Both the position numbers and the translations under genes were made by a program. 64,000 nt of DNA. It comes from Periconia sp. R9002. Taxonomy: Eukaryota > Ascomycota > Dothideomycetes > Pleosporales > Periconiaceae. Under the pieces are notes generated by a model. The model saw nothing but the letters and a program-made list of their open reading frames with translations. It had not been told where the DNA came from and ran no database searches. Location: the NCBI GenBank assembly GCA_023627715.1, contig JAMAHW010000003.1:124001-188000 (forward strand), read 5' to 3'. Positions 12,448 to 24,517 of the stretch are shown one piece after another (within the stretch, counting starts at the first letter, position 1; each line of letters opens with the position of its first letter).

Positions 12448-13389
12448 ATGTTTGGCAAAATTGCAATTTTGAACGCTCTTGTAAGCGCCGCGTCTGCGGG
12501 TAGGTTGTAAGCGCTTTATTATTATCGAAATTAGAGACTGAAAATTACAGGCAGCATTATTTGGGACGGCCGTTTCAATGATTTCACGTCCTCGGCCGAC
12601 CTCAACAAGTGTGCGTACATATTCGTTGTGCATCCAGCCATCTGTCCGTTCTAACAGCGTTAGGGTCATGGGCAAACCAAGTCGGTCCGTACCAATATTA
12701 CATTCACGGCTCCGGCTCCGTCGACAAATATGTGAACCTCGCATCGTCGTACAAGAACCCCGCCGATGCGGGAAGCAAGCAAGGTGTCAAAATCACCATC
12801 GACAGCACGGCGAAATGGAACTCTGACATGTGGCGCACGGAGTTGATCCCACAGACAAAAGCCGCTATCAACGCGGGTACAGTTTATTATCACTTTTCCA
12901 TCAAGCGCGGCACGACCAATGTCCCCAGTGCCACGAACGAGCATCAAATCAACTTTTTCGAGAGCCACTTCACGGAGCTGAAGTATGGATGGGTGAATGG
13001 AGAGCAGGGCACCAGCAACACGAACTTGCAGTGGTTCGTGGGCGGCCAGAGCAAGTGGAAGGTCGAGCTTGTCGCCGATGTGTGGCACAACGTTGCTTAT
13101 GAAATCGTAAGTAAAAATTTCCAAACAAACAGGATGCAAGATCTGACACTGTTTGTAGAATTTCAGCTCCGGTCAAGTTACTTTCTGGCACTCCACCGGC
13201 TCTGACCCGCTTACCAAGACCGCTGGTCCTTTCTCCGCTAGCACTTCTTCCAACGGCGCTGATTGGCATCTGGGTGTCCTTCGTCTACCTCGCCAGGGCA
13301 ACGATGGTCAAGGAGCTGAGGATTGGTTCTTCAGTGGTGTGTACGTGGAGAGTGGGTCTTTGACCACCTCCGTGAGCAGCTCCGCGTAG
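12448..13389 (+). CDS. Secreted GH131 family beta-glucanase
   Basis: Four exons (12448-12499, 12551-12610, 12664-13106, 13159-13389) give a 261-aa protein. A 17-residue signal peptide ending in ASA is followed by the GH131 N-terminal motif IWDGRF. Further family landmarks are RTELIPQ, YYHFSIKRG, HQINFFESH, VWHNVAYEI and WHLGVLRLP, with SGVYVE close to the end. GH131 enzymes are fungal secreted glucanases active on beta-1,3/1,6- and beta-1,4-linked glucans, acting on plant or fungal cell walls. Exon 2 joins exon 3 as NK-WSWANQ, using a T|GTGCGT donor and a TTAG acceptor; an upstream CAG acceptor would add two residues. No cellulose-binding module is fused. The gene opens a stretch with two more secreted-protein genes. 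Confidence 0.88.
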
Positions 13390-13569
13390 ATGGATCCGAG
13401 CAATTATTTCAATTCCAGAATTTTATTCGGTATACAGAGACAATTTATGAGTATCCTCATCGGGAGCTAATTTGCCAAATTATGTGTTATTATCATCCTG
13501 AAAAGAAAAATCAATTTGGTCTCCTGCGTGCATCAAAAATTCAATCCTACCGTCCCTTGCCAGGACTAG

Positions 13570-14692
13570 CTACAAATGCAAGTCCAATTTACCCAATTCA
13601 TCACAGTATTCGACGAGCTTTTTGAGGTTTTGAGGGTCCTGAAAGAGTGATTAGTGAAAAATGTAAATCTATTCAAAACTCATATTCTTACCTTTGCTGA
13701 GTGGCCTGCAACAGGACTGATGTAAAGCTCCGAATTTGAAAGCCTCTTGTGAAGTTCATAAGCTTCGCGCGGAGGGCAGACAATATCATACCGGCCTTGA
13801 ACAATACGCGCTGCAGTAAATTAGCAGTTGTAATAGTTCTCAATGCTTATCGTCATGCTTACTTGGGATGTGCTTGATCTTTTCGCACCCGTTCCATAGC
13901 TGGTCCTTTTCCAGGAAACATCCATTCTTGAAATAGTGCACCTCCATCTTCGCGTGCTGGGAATTCCAAACCGCATCTTCGAGTTGGGCCTGAATCACAT
14001 CTTTGGGGTCTTGATGTATCTTCGAAGTGCTCAACTCCCACCTGTTCCATTCCTGCGCAGCCTTCTCCGCGATGTTCGAGTCTTCTGACATGATAAGTTC
14101 GTAGTATGCTTCAAACGGTTCACTGCGCCTATCCTCGGGCAAGAAATTCAGAAATCGATCCGCTTCTTCCGGGTAGATGAAACCATTCATTTTCACTTGG
14201 AATGGGTAGTCAACGGTCCCTAGGAACACGCCACGGAGAACAAGGGACCCGCAAACATCAGGGTGGGCTTGCGCATAGGCGAGAGCTAGAGTCGATCCCC
14301 AACTTCCACCGAATACCATGTGCCATTTCTTGACATTCAGACGCTCACGCAGAGTCTCGGTGTCTTGAATCAGAAGCTGTGTTGTGTTTTCGCGTGTGTC
14401 TGAATGCGGTGTCGATTTGCCAGCGCCTCGTTGATCGAGCAACACCACGCGAAAGATAGCGGGGTCGAAGAAAACTGCATTCGCGGGGGTAGAGCCCGTG
14501 CCGCCAGGGCCACCATGAAAGAAAATTACTGTGAAGTCTTTAGCATCTAGTAGCATAGAGTCGAAATAGTCACTTACCAGGCTTTCCATCTGGGTTCCCA
14601 TACTGAGCGTAGTGGATCCTGTGAATGCTGCTGACTTGGATGTCGTCCTCGTCAAAAGGGCTAGAGTGCTCATATCCGTTTTCTGGGGACAT
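13570..14692 (-). CDS. Prolyl aminopeptidase (proline iminopeptidase), S33 family
   Basis: The predicted 322-aa alpha/beta hydrolase releases N-terminal proline from peptides in the cytosol. Exons are 14578-14692, 13863-14528, 13692-13810 and 13570-13638, all joined in frame. The oxyanion motif HGGPGG precedes the nucleophile elbow GGSWGS (Ser114). GRYD supplies Asp269 and AGHS supplies His297, completing the triad. DQRGAGKS is the usual S33 signature. The last two exons are short and are needed to obtain the Asp and His, which supports the model. There is no signal peptide. The 5' end is close to the divergent CysRS gene about 1 kb away. Confidence 0.92.
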
Positions 14693-15708
14693 ATTGAGGT
14701 CACTTGAGGATATTTGATTCCGTCTAATTTTGTTTTTCTTTTTGAAAATACACCACCTTTATGAGGTCTGATTCTGGGTTAACATTGATGTCATGAGTCA
14801 CATATTGTTTGCTTACCCCACCTCATGACTGCACGACTGCCTAACTATCGGTGTGAGCACTACGCGCTGCATTCCCTAGTACACTATCCAAATAATAGTA
14901 TATCTTCGCAAAACAATATGATTGCTCACGGTATCCACACCGACAAGGTATAGATGCGACCTAGCTGTGGACGTGCACACAGGTCTCCTATCAAATCATC
15001 ACTCCATCTATTCCCACATGTAGCGTTACTCAGACTGTTCTGGCTGAGGGAGAAGGTCTACAACCCCCTACGTTTTGCAACATTAATGTATGTACGTGGA
15101 AAAAGAAGTATAATCTTATCCCTCATCCTAGTGTATCATTGCGAGTGGCGAGTAGACTCCAGCAAATTGGACAGAAGACAACTTAAGTATTCCATGACCA
15201 TAATGAGAACTACACTAGGTAAAGAATAGAGATTTTATTATGGCGAAATGTTACACAAAATCGCTTGTGTATGCATCCTCAGCTACGTTTCCGCGATCGA
15301 CTGAGTCATCTGTATTGATGCCCCGAGCAATCACATCTTTGCGATGATTACTCTTTTTCATTACACGAAATTTGTATAATCCATTTGATGAGCTACTGGC
15401 GCATTGTACACTGAATTACGCATTTTTGGGATGCTGTTCTAGTTCGTGATAGCAATTTCCTAATTGTTCTATGCGGTTGACTACGCCGCAGTGGACTCGT
15501 ATATGATAGGTGAAGTAGTCCGAAGCTGAGGGCTGTATTGTTTGTTTGAGTCATTCCTGCTTGGTTTGTGACACATCAGCTATCACATTGAGAATTTAAA
15601 AGACCGCACCTAGCTAGCTACCTTGACATCTATTTCATGCTTGCTACAAATACGGTGTGTTGCTTTCCTTAAGTATTCTCCGAAATTAGCCACCTTGTCG
15701 TATGCGAA
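14693..15708. other. Divergent promoter region
   Basis: About 1 kb between the minus-strand peptidase start and the plus-strand CysRS start. It should contain both promoters. No third gene, TATA box or clear repeat is visible. Confidence 0.6.
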
Positions 15709-18218
15709 ATGGCTTCCAACAGTCGAAAACAGCCGCCATGGTTTTTACCTCAACGTACACCTGGAATCGAGCTACCCCGACTAAAAATATACAATAGCCT
15801 AACGAGAAGCAAAGATGATTTTATTCCAGTTGACGCCTCAGACAAAGTGGTTACCTGGTACGCTTGTGGCCCGACAGTGTATGAAGATGCCCATCTGGGC
15901 CATGGCAAGAATTACGTGTCGACAGACATTATCCGCCGCATCATGAAGGACTACTTTGGCTTCAATGTCAAGTTTGTCATGAACACAACTGATATCGACG
16001 ATAAGATTATCCTCCGAAGTCGCCAGCAGTATCTACTCGCGCGCTTCAAACAAGAACATGCTTCCGAGGACCACACTGTGAGCGGACAAGTCTTGACAGA
16101 GGCCGCGGCCGCGTTCCAGCACTACATTCGCAAGAATCTTCCTTCTTTACCTTTGGAGACAAGTCCGGACACCTTCTCAGAGGCAGTGGAGGAAGCTTCT
16201 AAAGACCATGCCGAACCTTTCCTTGTACCTGACGCCGACGACGCCACAGCAAAACAGGGCCAGAATCTTACCATCGTCGAATTGTTGTTGAGGGCACATA
16301 TCGAAACGGCACGATCCGCTGCCGAAGTTTTGCAAGACCCAGGGCAGCTTTCTGAATTTTTCGCGAAGACGAACGATGTTTTCCTCCCATATCTCGATGC
16401 CAAGCATGGTGCTGAGATTGACTCTAATAATCACGAAATATACTTGGAGCTGAGTCAAAAATTCGAACGTCGTTTCTTCGAAGACATGAAGGCACTCAAT
16501 GTTCTACCCCCGGATCAATTGACCCGCGTGACAGAGTATGTTCCTCAGATCATTCGCTTTGTAAAGAAAATTGTAGCAAATGGTTTTGGTTACGCCACTC
16601 CTGACGGTTCAGTATACTTTGATATCGACTCGTTTGAGAAAGCTGGGCACAGTTACTCTCGGTTGGAACCGTGGAACAAGAACGACCGGACCCTCCAAGC
16701 TGATGGCGAGGGTTCACTGTCAAAAGGAGAGTCAATGAAGCGGAGTGAAAATCACTTTGCGCTGTGGAAAGCTAGCAAACCAGGGGAGCCGGCATGGCCG
16801 AGTCCTTGGGGTCATGGACGGCCAGGATGGCATATTGAATGCTCTGCGATGGCCTCTGAAGTTCTTGGAAAGACGATAGATATTCATTCGGGCGGAGTCG
16901 ATCTTCGTTTCCCTCATCATGATAACGAGCTCGCACAATCAGAAGCTTACTGGTCGACTCCGGACTGCCAATTTCAGTGGACAAATTACTTTATTCATAT
17001 GGGGCAACTGAGGTCAGTGGTTTCGAATACTGGTTTGCTCGTGTAGAGGCGCTGACCAATGCTAGAATCCGAGGACTGAAAATGAGTAAAAGTCTCAAAA
17101 ACTATACAACCATCAGATCTGTTTTAGCGGAGAAGGACTGGACTGCGCGTTCTCTCCGAATCTGCTTTCTCCTCATGCCTTGGCAGGATGGAATTGAGGT
17201 CACGGATGAACTTATGAGAGCTGTCGTTGGTTGGGAAGGCAGGCTTAACAACTTCTTCTTGAAGAGCTTGGACATTTGGAAACACACTGATATGAATGAT
17301 ACAGCAAAGCAAGATCACAGTATCTCGGACAGGCAACTTCAGAGTGCCTTTGAAAAAGCGAAAGTCGACATTCACACAGCTCTATGCGATTCGTTCAACA
17401 CCTCAGCAGTTATGAGGATACTATCTGATCTTGTCAGCGAGTGCAACTTGTCCGCGTCACTTTCAAACCAGACCGTTATCCTGATCGCAAAGTGGGTAAC
17501 ACGGATCGTGACGATATTTGGCCTCGATCCAGACGGAGACTTCAACAACATGGAGCGTGTAGGATGGTCAGGTCTCGATATCCCAGCAGCCGCAAAACCC
17601 TACGTCTATCCTGCATCCCAGTTGCGTGACAAAGTTCGGAGCTTGGCATTTGCTGGGTCAACTCACACAGTCATAACAAAGCTCGCTGACGAAATCGAAA
17701 CCTCGATGCCAACGCCAGTAGACACATCCTCTCAACCATACTATCAGGTGTTGCAACTATTTCTCACCAACATCAAGGCTCTCGCCGACCAACAAGCGCC
17801 AGCAAAAGACCTGTTGGCTTTGTGCGACCAGCTTCGCGACATACACCTCTGGAATCTAGGCATCTATCTCGAAGACCGGAATGACTCTCAGCCTGCCTTG
17901 GTACGACCTCTCGACAAGCTACTCATAGAAGGGCGCGAAGCGCGGAAATCAGCCAGCGCTGCGCGGGCGAAGGCGAAGCTTGAACAAGAAGCGAAGGATG
18001 CCGAGAGAGAGAAGGAACTGCGGGAGCGCGCCAAGATTGATCCGCTGCTGATGTTCAAGACTTCGAATGATTATACGGAATGGGATGAAAATGGCATCCC
18101 GACCAAAGATGCTGAAGGAAACGCTTTGTCCAAAAATAGGCGCAAGAAACTGGTCAAAGAGTGGGAGCAGCAGAATAAGAGTCATGATGAATGGTTAGCA
18201 GCGCAACAAACAGAGTGA
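15709..18218 (+). CDS. Cysteinyl-tRNA synthetase
   Basis: This class I synthetase charges tRNA-Cys with cysteine. Two exons, 15709-17012 and 17066-18218, are joined through a 53-nt intron (AG|GTCAGT ... CTAG) that falls just before the KMSKS loop, giving 818 aa. The HIGH motif is HLGH at residues 62-65 in [13 protein letters not shown]. The zinc and cysteine-binding elements include WYACGPT and WHIECSAM followed by [18 protein letters not shown] is at residues 440-444. A fungal insert of about 150 residues separates the Rossmann halves, and the C-terminus is a Lys/Glu-rich helix, as in eukaryotic cytosolic CysRS. The ATG gives no obvious mitochondrial presequence, though a dual-targeted form cannot be excluded. 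Confidence 0.95.
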
Positions 18219-18617
18219 AACCATCATGTGTACTTACTTCAATTGTCATACCCCAACCTGAAGACACAAACACGCTTCTCAGCTTGAAGTATGAGTAGGC
18301 TATTTCGGATCGTGTATTCCACGGTGCGGTGTCGTCTGGTTAATATCATGCCATCTGAGAAATAAACATTATTCCATTACTTTTCCGCTACACTGCCTTT
18401 TACGCTCCACAAAGTTAAAGTGTCAAAAACCATAACTGCTTCAGGTTTCGGATTCCAGGACCATTTGAGATTCGTGAGCAAAATGTACTCGCGTTGCCTG
18501 TATGAAAACCCCTAAATCCTTAACCCTTTTCCACCTTCTCGTAATCCTTGACATAATTTCCGAAAACTAGATTGTAATTATTCGCCTGTACTAAATCTTT
18601 CGGAAAGAGAATCGGCT
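18219..18617. other. Convergent 3' intergenic region
   Basis: This 399-bp spacer lies between two converging genes and should hold both 3' untranslated regions. Nothing else is visible. Confidence 0.6.
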
Positions 18618-19397
18618 CTAGTATCCTGGGCAACGGGCCATACCCGGGTAATCCATGCCGGCTGAGCAGGCATTATAATCCACAGCGAGCAGCTGGTCGA
18701 CGTTGGAAGAACTTTTGGCAAGAGGAATATACTGCAATACAGAAAATGAAGATATTAGCAAACGTCAAAACTCCTTCTTGTCTCAAGCAGCAGAAAGGGG
18801 AGCATCTTACAGCCGTGAACTCATGAGTAGCGCCATCGGTAGTGTTCCAGAAGGTGGTTGGGCAATGCGAGGGTGCACTGTCGGAGCAGGGATAGCTCGG
18901 ATCATACTTGTTGTTGCTGCCGCAGCGGTACATGGTCTCGGTGCCCTTGATCTCGAGGACGTAGGTCGAGGCTGTGAGACCGCACTTCACGTTGGCCGGA
19001 CATGAGATACCGACGGTCAAAGACGTTCCTCTGGCTGTTGTTTGTCCGAAACTTGCTGTGACTCCGAGGTTCACGATACCAAGACTGTGTTGATTTCCCG
19101 TTAGAAATATAGGGACACAGCATGTGGGAGAATTGCTGGGACATTAAGGACTTACAGCCCAGAGGAACCGCTGATACCACCAGTCACAGTCCATGACTGT
19201 ACGTATGTGTAGCCAGCGGAGATAGTGCCGGTAGTGGAGGAAGGACCAACAAAAACCCCAGCAACGAGCTCCGGCTCAGTCCATATAGGCGTGACGCTTT
19301 GGATGTTGCGAATCAAGGGCCAAGAGCAGAAGGTGCCGGTGGCAGCGGCGCTTGAAGCCCAGAGAAGGAGAGTCGCGGGGATTACGGAAGCCTTCAT
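18618..19397 (-). CDS. Secreted cysteine-containing protein of unknown function
   Basis: Three exons (19156-19397, 18811-19084, 18618-18731) give 209 aa. The first 19 residues form a signal peptide (hydrophobic core ending SSAAATG). The mature part has about nine cysteines, a Thr/Ser/Gly-rich beta-like middle section and a short tail ending YPGMARCPGY. The last exon, 38 codons, is small and easily missed, but its TGCAG acceptor and frame are clean and it contributes two cysteines. I recognise no catalytic motif or named family. The gene is divergent from the 12-cysteine secreted protein at 20593, with a 1.2-kb shared upstream region, so the two could be co-regulated. Function could be wall-related or host-directed; that is inference. 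Confidence 0.75.
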
Positions 19398-20592
19398 TTT
19401 GATGTTGAGAAGATTAACGAGTGGTACGCGATAAGATAGAGCGTGGGTGAAAACGAGAGGATCTCACCGGAAAAGGTGCAGGTTGGAATGAAGCGAAAGC
19501 TGGATCAAAGCGATGCAGATTCAACCAGACATATGGCGCACAGTTGATGTTCTTTAAACAAACTGGCCCTGGGCACAAATCAAATTCCCTATCTAGGAGT
19601 TGCTCAATAAGTATACTCTGAGTCGTTCGACCAGGGTTGAAGGCATTAACTCGTCACTACGTCGGTCTAATCTTAATGATTTGGATGGGTTTCTACATTC
19701 GGCCTATACTTACCGTTTAAGTGCCGGTGTAGACCAGCAATTGAAAATTTCGACAATGTAGACTAACCCCACATGTTCGATTGTTGTCCCACGTGCTACT
19801 CGACGCTGGAGGGCTGTGTAGGAGTGGATAACCCACATATCTCACCAAGACGTTGGCTTACAACTTTAGTCTAAGATTAACTGATCAGCAAGCCCCTTGT
19901 TACATCGTGAGAGTGATTCCCAATGCAATGGTATATAGGAGGAATTGACAGTGTTAACATCTTTAGAGTCACCGGTCCTTCAAATTTGTACCTTCACTCT
20001 TGGTATCTCTTCATATTTGCTGCAAGAAATGCACGGCTGCTTATTGGCTGATGATAAGTAACGTACCAACAAGAATCATGACACGACGCCCTGAACAAAG
20101 AAAATTGATGAGGGCAGCGGGGAGTGAGAAAGGAGCCGATGGATAGCGCGCATAAATTGTCAAGTAATTTTAGGGCGAACGTGAGGTTAGGAAACACCAC
20201 GGCCCGATTCGATTCAAGAAACTTCGCTCCTTTAGTCTACGCATAGTCCCTCGATAGTTGTTTTGGTAAACATGTGCCCGAGACGGGGCTTTTCCTTGTG
20301 CTTGGGCTTATCGCATGGAATGAATGACCCCTGAGGTAGTTTCCTTTCGGATTGTACCTTCTTCTTGAGAAGCACTTACACTCGGCCCGATGCGACAAGA
20401 ATGGAACAGTCTGATATATAACATTGGAAGCATTCCGGTGTGTATGTATCATCTGCGCCAGTTCCACCACCTTCGTTTTCCAGAAAGAAAAGCAACCCAT
20501 TCATTCTTTTTCAACATTTGGAACCGCAGATTTCAATCGTTTCCACTCATTTCCCACCTCGTTACACAGTTCCATCGAGCTAGCACTTCATC
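19398..20592. other. Shared upstream region of two divergent secreted-protein genes
   Basis: This 1.2-kb stretch separates the starts of the 209-aa and the 85-aa secreted proteins. A TATATAA sequence at 20415-20421 lies 172 bp before the second start. No gene is seen within it. Confidence 0.6.
20415..20421 (+). promoter_or_regulatory. Putative TATA box for the 12-cysteine protein gene
   Basis: TATATAA lies 172 bp upstream of the ATG at 20593. It fits a TATA element with a leader of about 130 nt, but the transcription start is not known. Confidence 0.35.
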
Positions 20593-21107
20593 ATGCGTGT
20601 CCCAACTTCTCTATCGGCTCTTGCCCTGATTTCTCTGGCTTTTGGTCAAGCCAATGCGGTCGTATGTTTGTGCCTTCCCAGTTTGAGGTTATGTGCAAGA
20701 AGCTTGTTACTGACTGTGCCTCTCCTACAACAGTGCAAGTGGGATAACTGCTGCTACACAAATCACGATGGCCCCGGAGCATGCCCTGTAAGATATCCTC
20801 CAATTTTTATCCCCTCTTATCTCCTGCTTCAAGCAGGCAAAGAGGGTGGTGTATCGCTATTGCTAATTTAACGGACAACAGCCTCAACAGTGGCACTTCA
20901 CCTTCATCGAGGCGTATTGCGAACTTTCCATTTGCCCAGTAGGATGTGTAAATCTCCAGGTATGTCCCAACAAATACCTTTCAACGATCTTTGGTGTGCC
21001 CCTTAAAGATATGCTCAATGCCATGTTCTGACGGGGATCGCTTCTTTTAGGACGGCTCAGCGTGCAGCTGCTGCGATATTGCAACGGGATCATGCACATC
21101 TTGTTAG
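20593..21107 (+). CDS. Small secreted protein with 12 cysteines (effector-like)
   Basis: Four small exons (20593-20661, 20734-20787, 20882-20959, 21051-21107) encode only 85 aa, so no single long frame marks the gene. All three introns are phase 0 with GTATGT or GTAAGA donors and CAG or TTTTAG acceptors. The signal peptide is residues 1-21 or so (ending QANA). The mature peptide of about 62 residues has 12 cysteines, including CKWDNCC, AYCELSIC and SACSCCDIATGSCTSC. Exon edges coincide with cysteine blocks. The size, secretion signal and cysteine density match fungal small secreted proteins, including effectors and antimicrobial peptides. No known family is recognised, and spacing does not match an eight-cysteine hydrophobin. 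Exon structure is strongly supported by frame; role is unknown. Confidence 0.8.
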
Positions 21108-21702
21108 AAGGGTGTAGTTTTTTCTTCGGTTTGGTGTTTCGTATTCAAAGTTGTGGTTTTTGCCTTGTTCGGATTTTGGAGGTTACTGTATTGTGGAATA
21201 TAATAATAGGCTGTAATTTTGGTTGTGCAACAAATATCCAGGATATGGAAGACTGAAGTTACATAATAGTTAAAAGTTTGACGTCTCACCTAATAATTAT
21301 GCAATTTGAATCCGTCTTGTACAGTGTACATCAATGATAATGGTTGAGAAGCAGGTGACTCGGTGGATGTACCTATGCACATAAATCTCAGCCGGTACAA
21401 TCGGATGTATGATCTTTCAAAAAAATGGGTAGGAGGGGGCGATATTAAGAGAAGGATTCATGCCATAATCACGAGCAATATCTTCTTCGACAAGATGAAG
21501 GAGGTAATGCGAAAGGTTTAGATGTGATGGTCTTATCGATAAAGGCCATCGCTAGCGTGACAAAGCGCGTAACCGTGTTCGCGTTTAATGGGAAATGCCA
21601 ATTGCGTGGATTTGTGAACTCACTTCTATACCTCACTCCATCACTGATACCCCGTTCCTTCTTCCGTACCTACTAATTCATTTTCCACGTCTTCTGTTGA
21701 AC
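21108..21702. other. Intergenic region before MSH2
   Basis: This 595-bp AT-rich spacer holds the 3' end of the small secreted gene and the MSH2 promoter. No gene or repeat is visible. Confidence 0.6.
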
Positions 21703-24517
21703 ATGGCGTCCCGTCCGGAGTTGAAGGTCGACGACGAGTCAGGTTTCTGTAAATTCTTCCGCGGTCTGGAGCATACAGGCGACACTGTCCGAATATTCGA
21801 CAGAGGAGATTACTACAGTGCACATGGAGAGGATGCGAAGCTCATTGCAAACAATGTAAGACATCGGATGGCGAAATGACATGTCGAAAGGCTGACCGAA
21901 TTTCAAGGTATATCGAACGACAGCCGTGATACGTAAATTAGGTCGCGAGCCCGGCCTCGAATCGGTGACGATGACGACGATGGTCTTTCGGAACTTTCTC
22001 AGAGAAGCTCTATTCAAATTGAGCAAACGGGTAGAGATATGGCAATCTTCGGGCCGCATGGCGTGGAAAGTGGCAAAGCAGGCTTCGCCAGGCAATCTAC
22101 AAGACATTGAGGATGAGTTGGGCGGACAGATCGAGAATGCGCCGATAATGTTGGCGGTCAAGATCTCTGCAAAGGCATCAGAAGCACGTCAAGTTGGTGT
22201 TTGCTTCGCCGATGCCAGTGTGCGGGAGCTGGGTGTGACAGAGTTCTTGGACAATGACCTCTACTCCAATTTCGAGTCGCTACTCATTCAGTTGGGCGTG
22301 AAAGAGTGCCTTGTTCAAGCTGACGGTGCAAGGAAAGATGCAGAACTCGCCAAAATCAGAACAATTGCCGACAATTGCGGGTGTGCTATTGCAGAGCGCG
22401 GTTTCGCGGATTTCGGTACGAAAGACATAGATCAAGACCTTTCACGGCTATTGAAGGATGATAAAGCTGCGGGAACTTCGCCATTGACCGACATGAAACT
22501 GGCTATGGGAGCTGCGGCAGCGCTCATCAGATATTTGGGTCTCATGTCGGATTCATCAAACCACGGACAATACCAGCTATACCAGCACGATCTCTCGCAG
22601 TATATGAAACTCGATGCGGCAGCACTGAAGGCACTTAATCTCATGCCCGGACCGAGAGACGGTGCGAAGAACATGAGCTTATATGGCCTACTTAATCACT
22701 GCAAGACCCCGACAGGAAGTCGTTTGCTCGCGCAGTGGCTGAAACAACCGCTCATGGATGTCGAGGAGATTGAACGACGACAGCAGCTGGTAGAAGCATT
22801 TGTGAACGACACAGAGTTGCGCCAGACTATGCAGGAGGAGCATCTCCGTGCTATACCTGATCTTTACCGTCTAGCGAAGAAATTCCAGCGGAAAACAGCC
22901 AACCTTGAAGATGTTGTACGAACGTACCAAGTCATAATCCGACTCCCTGGGTTTCTGGCTACACTTGACGCGGTTATGGATGAGCAATACAAGGACCCTC
23001 TCGACGCTGAGTATACTACTAAACTGCGGCAGCACAGCGAGTCTTTCGCAAGACTTCAAGAAATGGTCGAGACCACAGTGGATCTGGATGCGCTCGACAA
23101 TCATGAATTCATCATCAAGCCGGAATTCGACGACCATTTGCGCACAATTCGGAAGCGTTTAGACAAGGTCAAGAAAGAAATGGAGAACGAGCTTTACGAG
23201 GTCGGCCGCGATCTCAATCAGGATATCGAGAAGAAGCTGTTCCTGGAGAACCATCGCGTGTACGGCTGGTGTTTCCGACTTACTCGCAACGAAGCAGGCT
23301 GCATCCGACAGAAGAAAGAGTACAAGGAATGCACAACGCAGAAGAACGGTGTGTATTTCACGACCTCTTCAATGGAAGCCAAGCGGCGAGAGTTTGATCA
23401 GCTTTCCGAGAACTACACCCGCACGCAATCAGGCTTAGTGAACGAAGTCGTTCTCGTTGCCTCCTCATACGTCCCCGTCATAGAACAGTTGGCTGCCGTG
23501 CTCGCACATCTCGATGTCATCGTCGCCTTCGCACACGTATCCGTCCACGCCCCAACCTCTTACACACGCCCGAAGATGCATCCCAGGGGTACCGGCAACA
23601 CAATCCTCACAGAAGCACGCCACCCTTGCATGGAAATGCAAGACGACATATCCTTCATAACCAACGACGTCAGCCTCATCCGGGATACGAGCGAGTTCCT
23701 CATCATCACGGGCCCCAACATGGGCGGCAAGTCGACCTACATCCGCCAAATCGGCGTCATCGCCCTCATGGCGCAAATCGGGTGCTTCGTGCCCGCGTCG
23801 GAAGCCGAGCTCAGCATCTTCGACAGCATCCTCGCCCGCGTGGGCGCGAGCGACAGCCAAATCAAGGGCGTGTCCACCTTCATGGCGGAAATGCTCGAAA
23901 CGGCAAACATCCTCAAATCCGCCACCAAGGAATCCCTCATCATCATCGACGAGCTGGGCCGCGGGACCAGCACGTACGACGGCTTCGGCCTCGCGTGGGC
24001 CATCTCGGAATACATTGTCAAGGAAATCGGCGCGTTTGCCCTTTTTGCGACGCACTTCCACGAGCTCACCGCCCTCGTCAACACGTACCCGCAGGTCCAG
24101 AACCTCCACGTCGTCGCGCACATCACCGAAACCGGCGACGCCGATGCCTCGGACGTGCCCAAGAAGCGAGAAGTCACGCTCCTCTACAAGGTCGAGCCCG
24201 GCGTGTGCGACCAATCCTTCGGCATCCACGTCGCCGAACTCGTCCGCTTCCCGCAAAAAGTCATCAACATGGCGAAGCGCAAGGCCGACGAGCTAGAGGA
24301 CTTCTCGGGCAAGCACGAAGAGGGGTACGTGCAGGCGAGCAAGGAGGAGGTGGAAGAAGGGAGCAGGTTGCTCAAGGAGATGCTGGTGCAGTGGAAAGAG
24401 GAGGTGGAGAGTCAGGGGTTGACGAAGAAGCAGCAGGTGGAGCGGATGAAGGAGCTTGTCAAGGGGAATGAGGCGTTGATGGGGAATGGGTTTTTCAAGG
24501 GGATTCAGGCGTTGTGA
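21703..24517 (+). CDS. MSH2: DNA mismatch-repair protein MSH2
   Basis: MSH2 pairs with MSH6 or MSH3 to recognise mismatches and small loops in nuclear DNA. Exon 1 (21703-21855) encodes MASRPELK... through the start of the mismatch-binding domain; a 52-nt intron leads to exon 2 (21908-24517), for 920 aa, normal for fungal MSH2. The ATPase has Walker A TGPNMGGKST at about residues 652-661, the signal STFMAEMLET, Walker B LIIIDELGRGTSTYDG and the ATHFHEL switch. The C-terminal helical clamp ends in a Lys/Glu-rich tail. The stretch 23450-24330 has a very high C/G share at third codon positions compared with the first half, which opens long spurious frames on both strands. All key motifs are intact. 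Confidence 0.96.

Noticed and set aside
23465..24256. 263-codon minus-strand frame inside MSH2, and a 281-codon plus-strand frame at 23626-24471
   Set aside because: Both are by-products of GC-rich codons in the conserved MSH2 ATPase; their compositions are repetitive His/Arg or Glu/Val and carry no domain.
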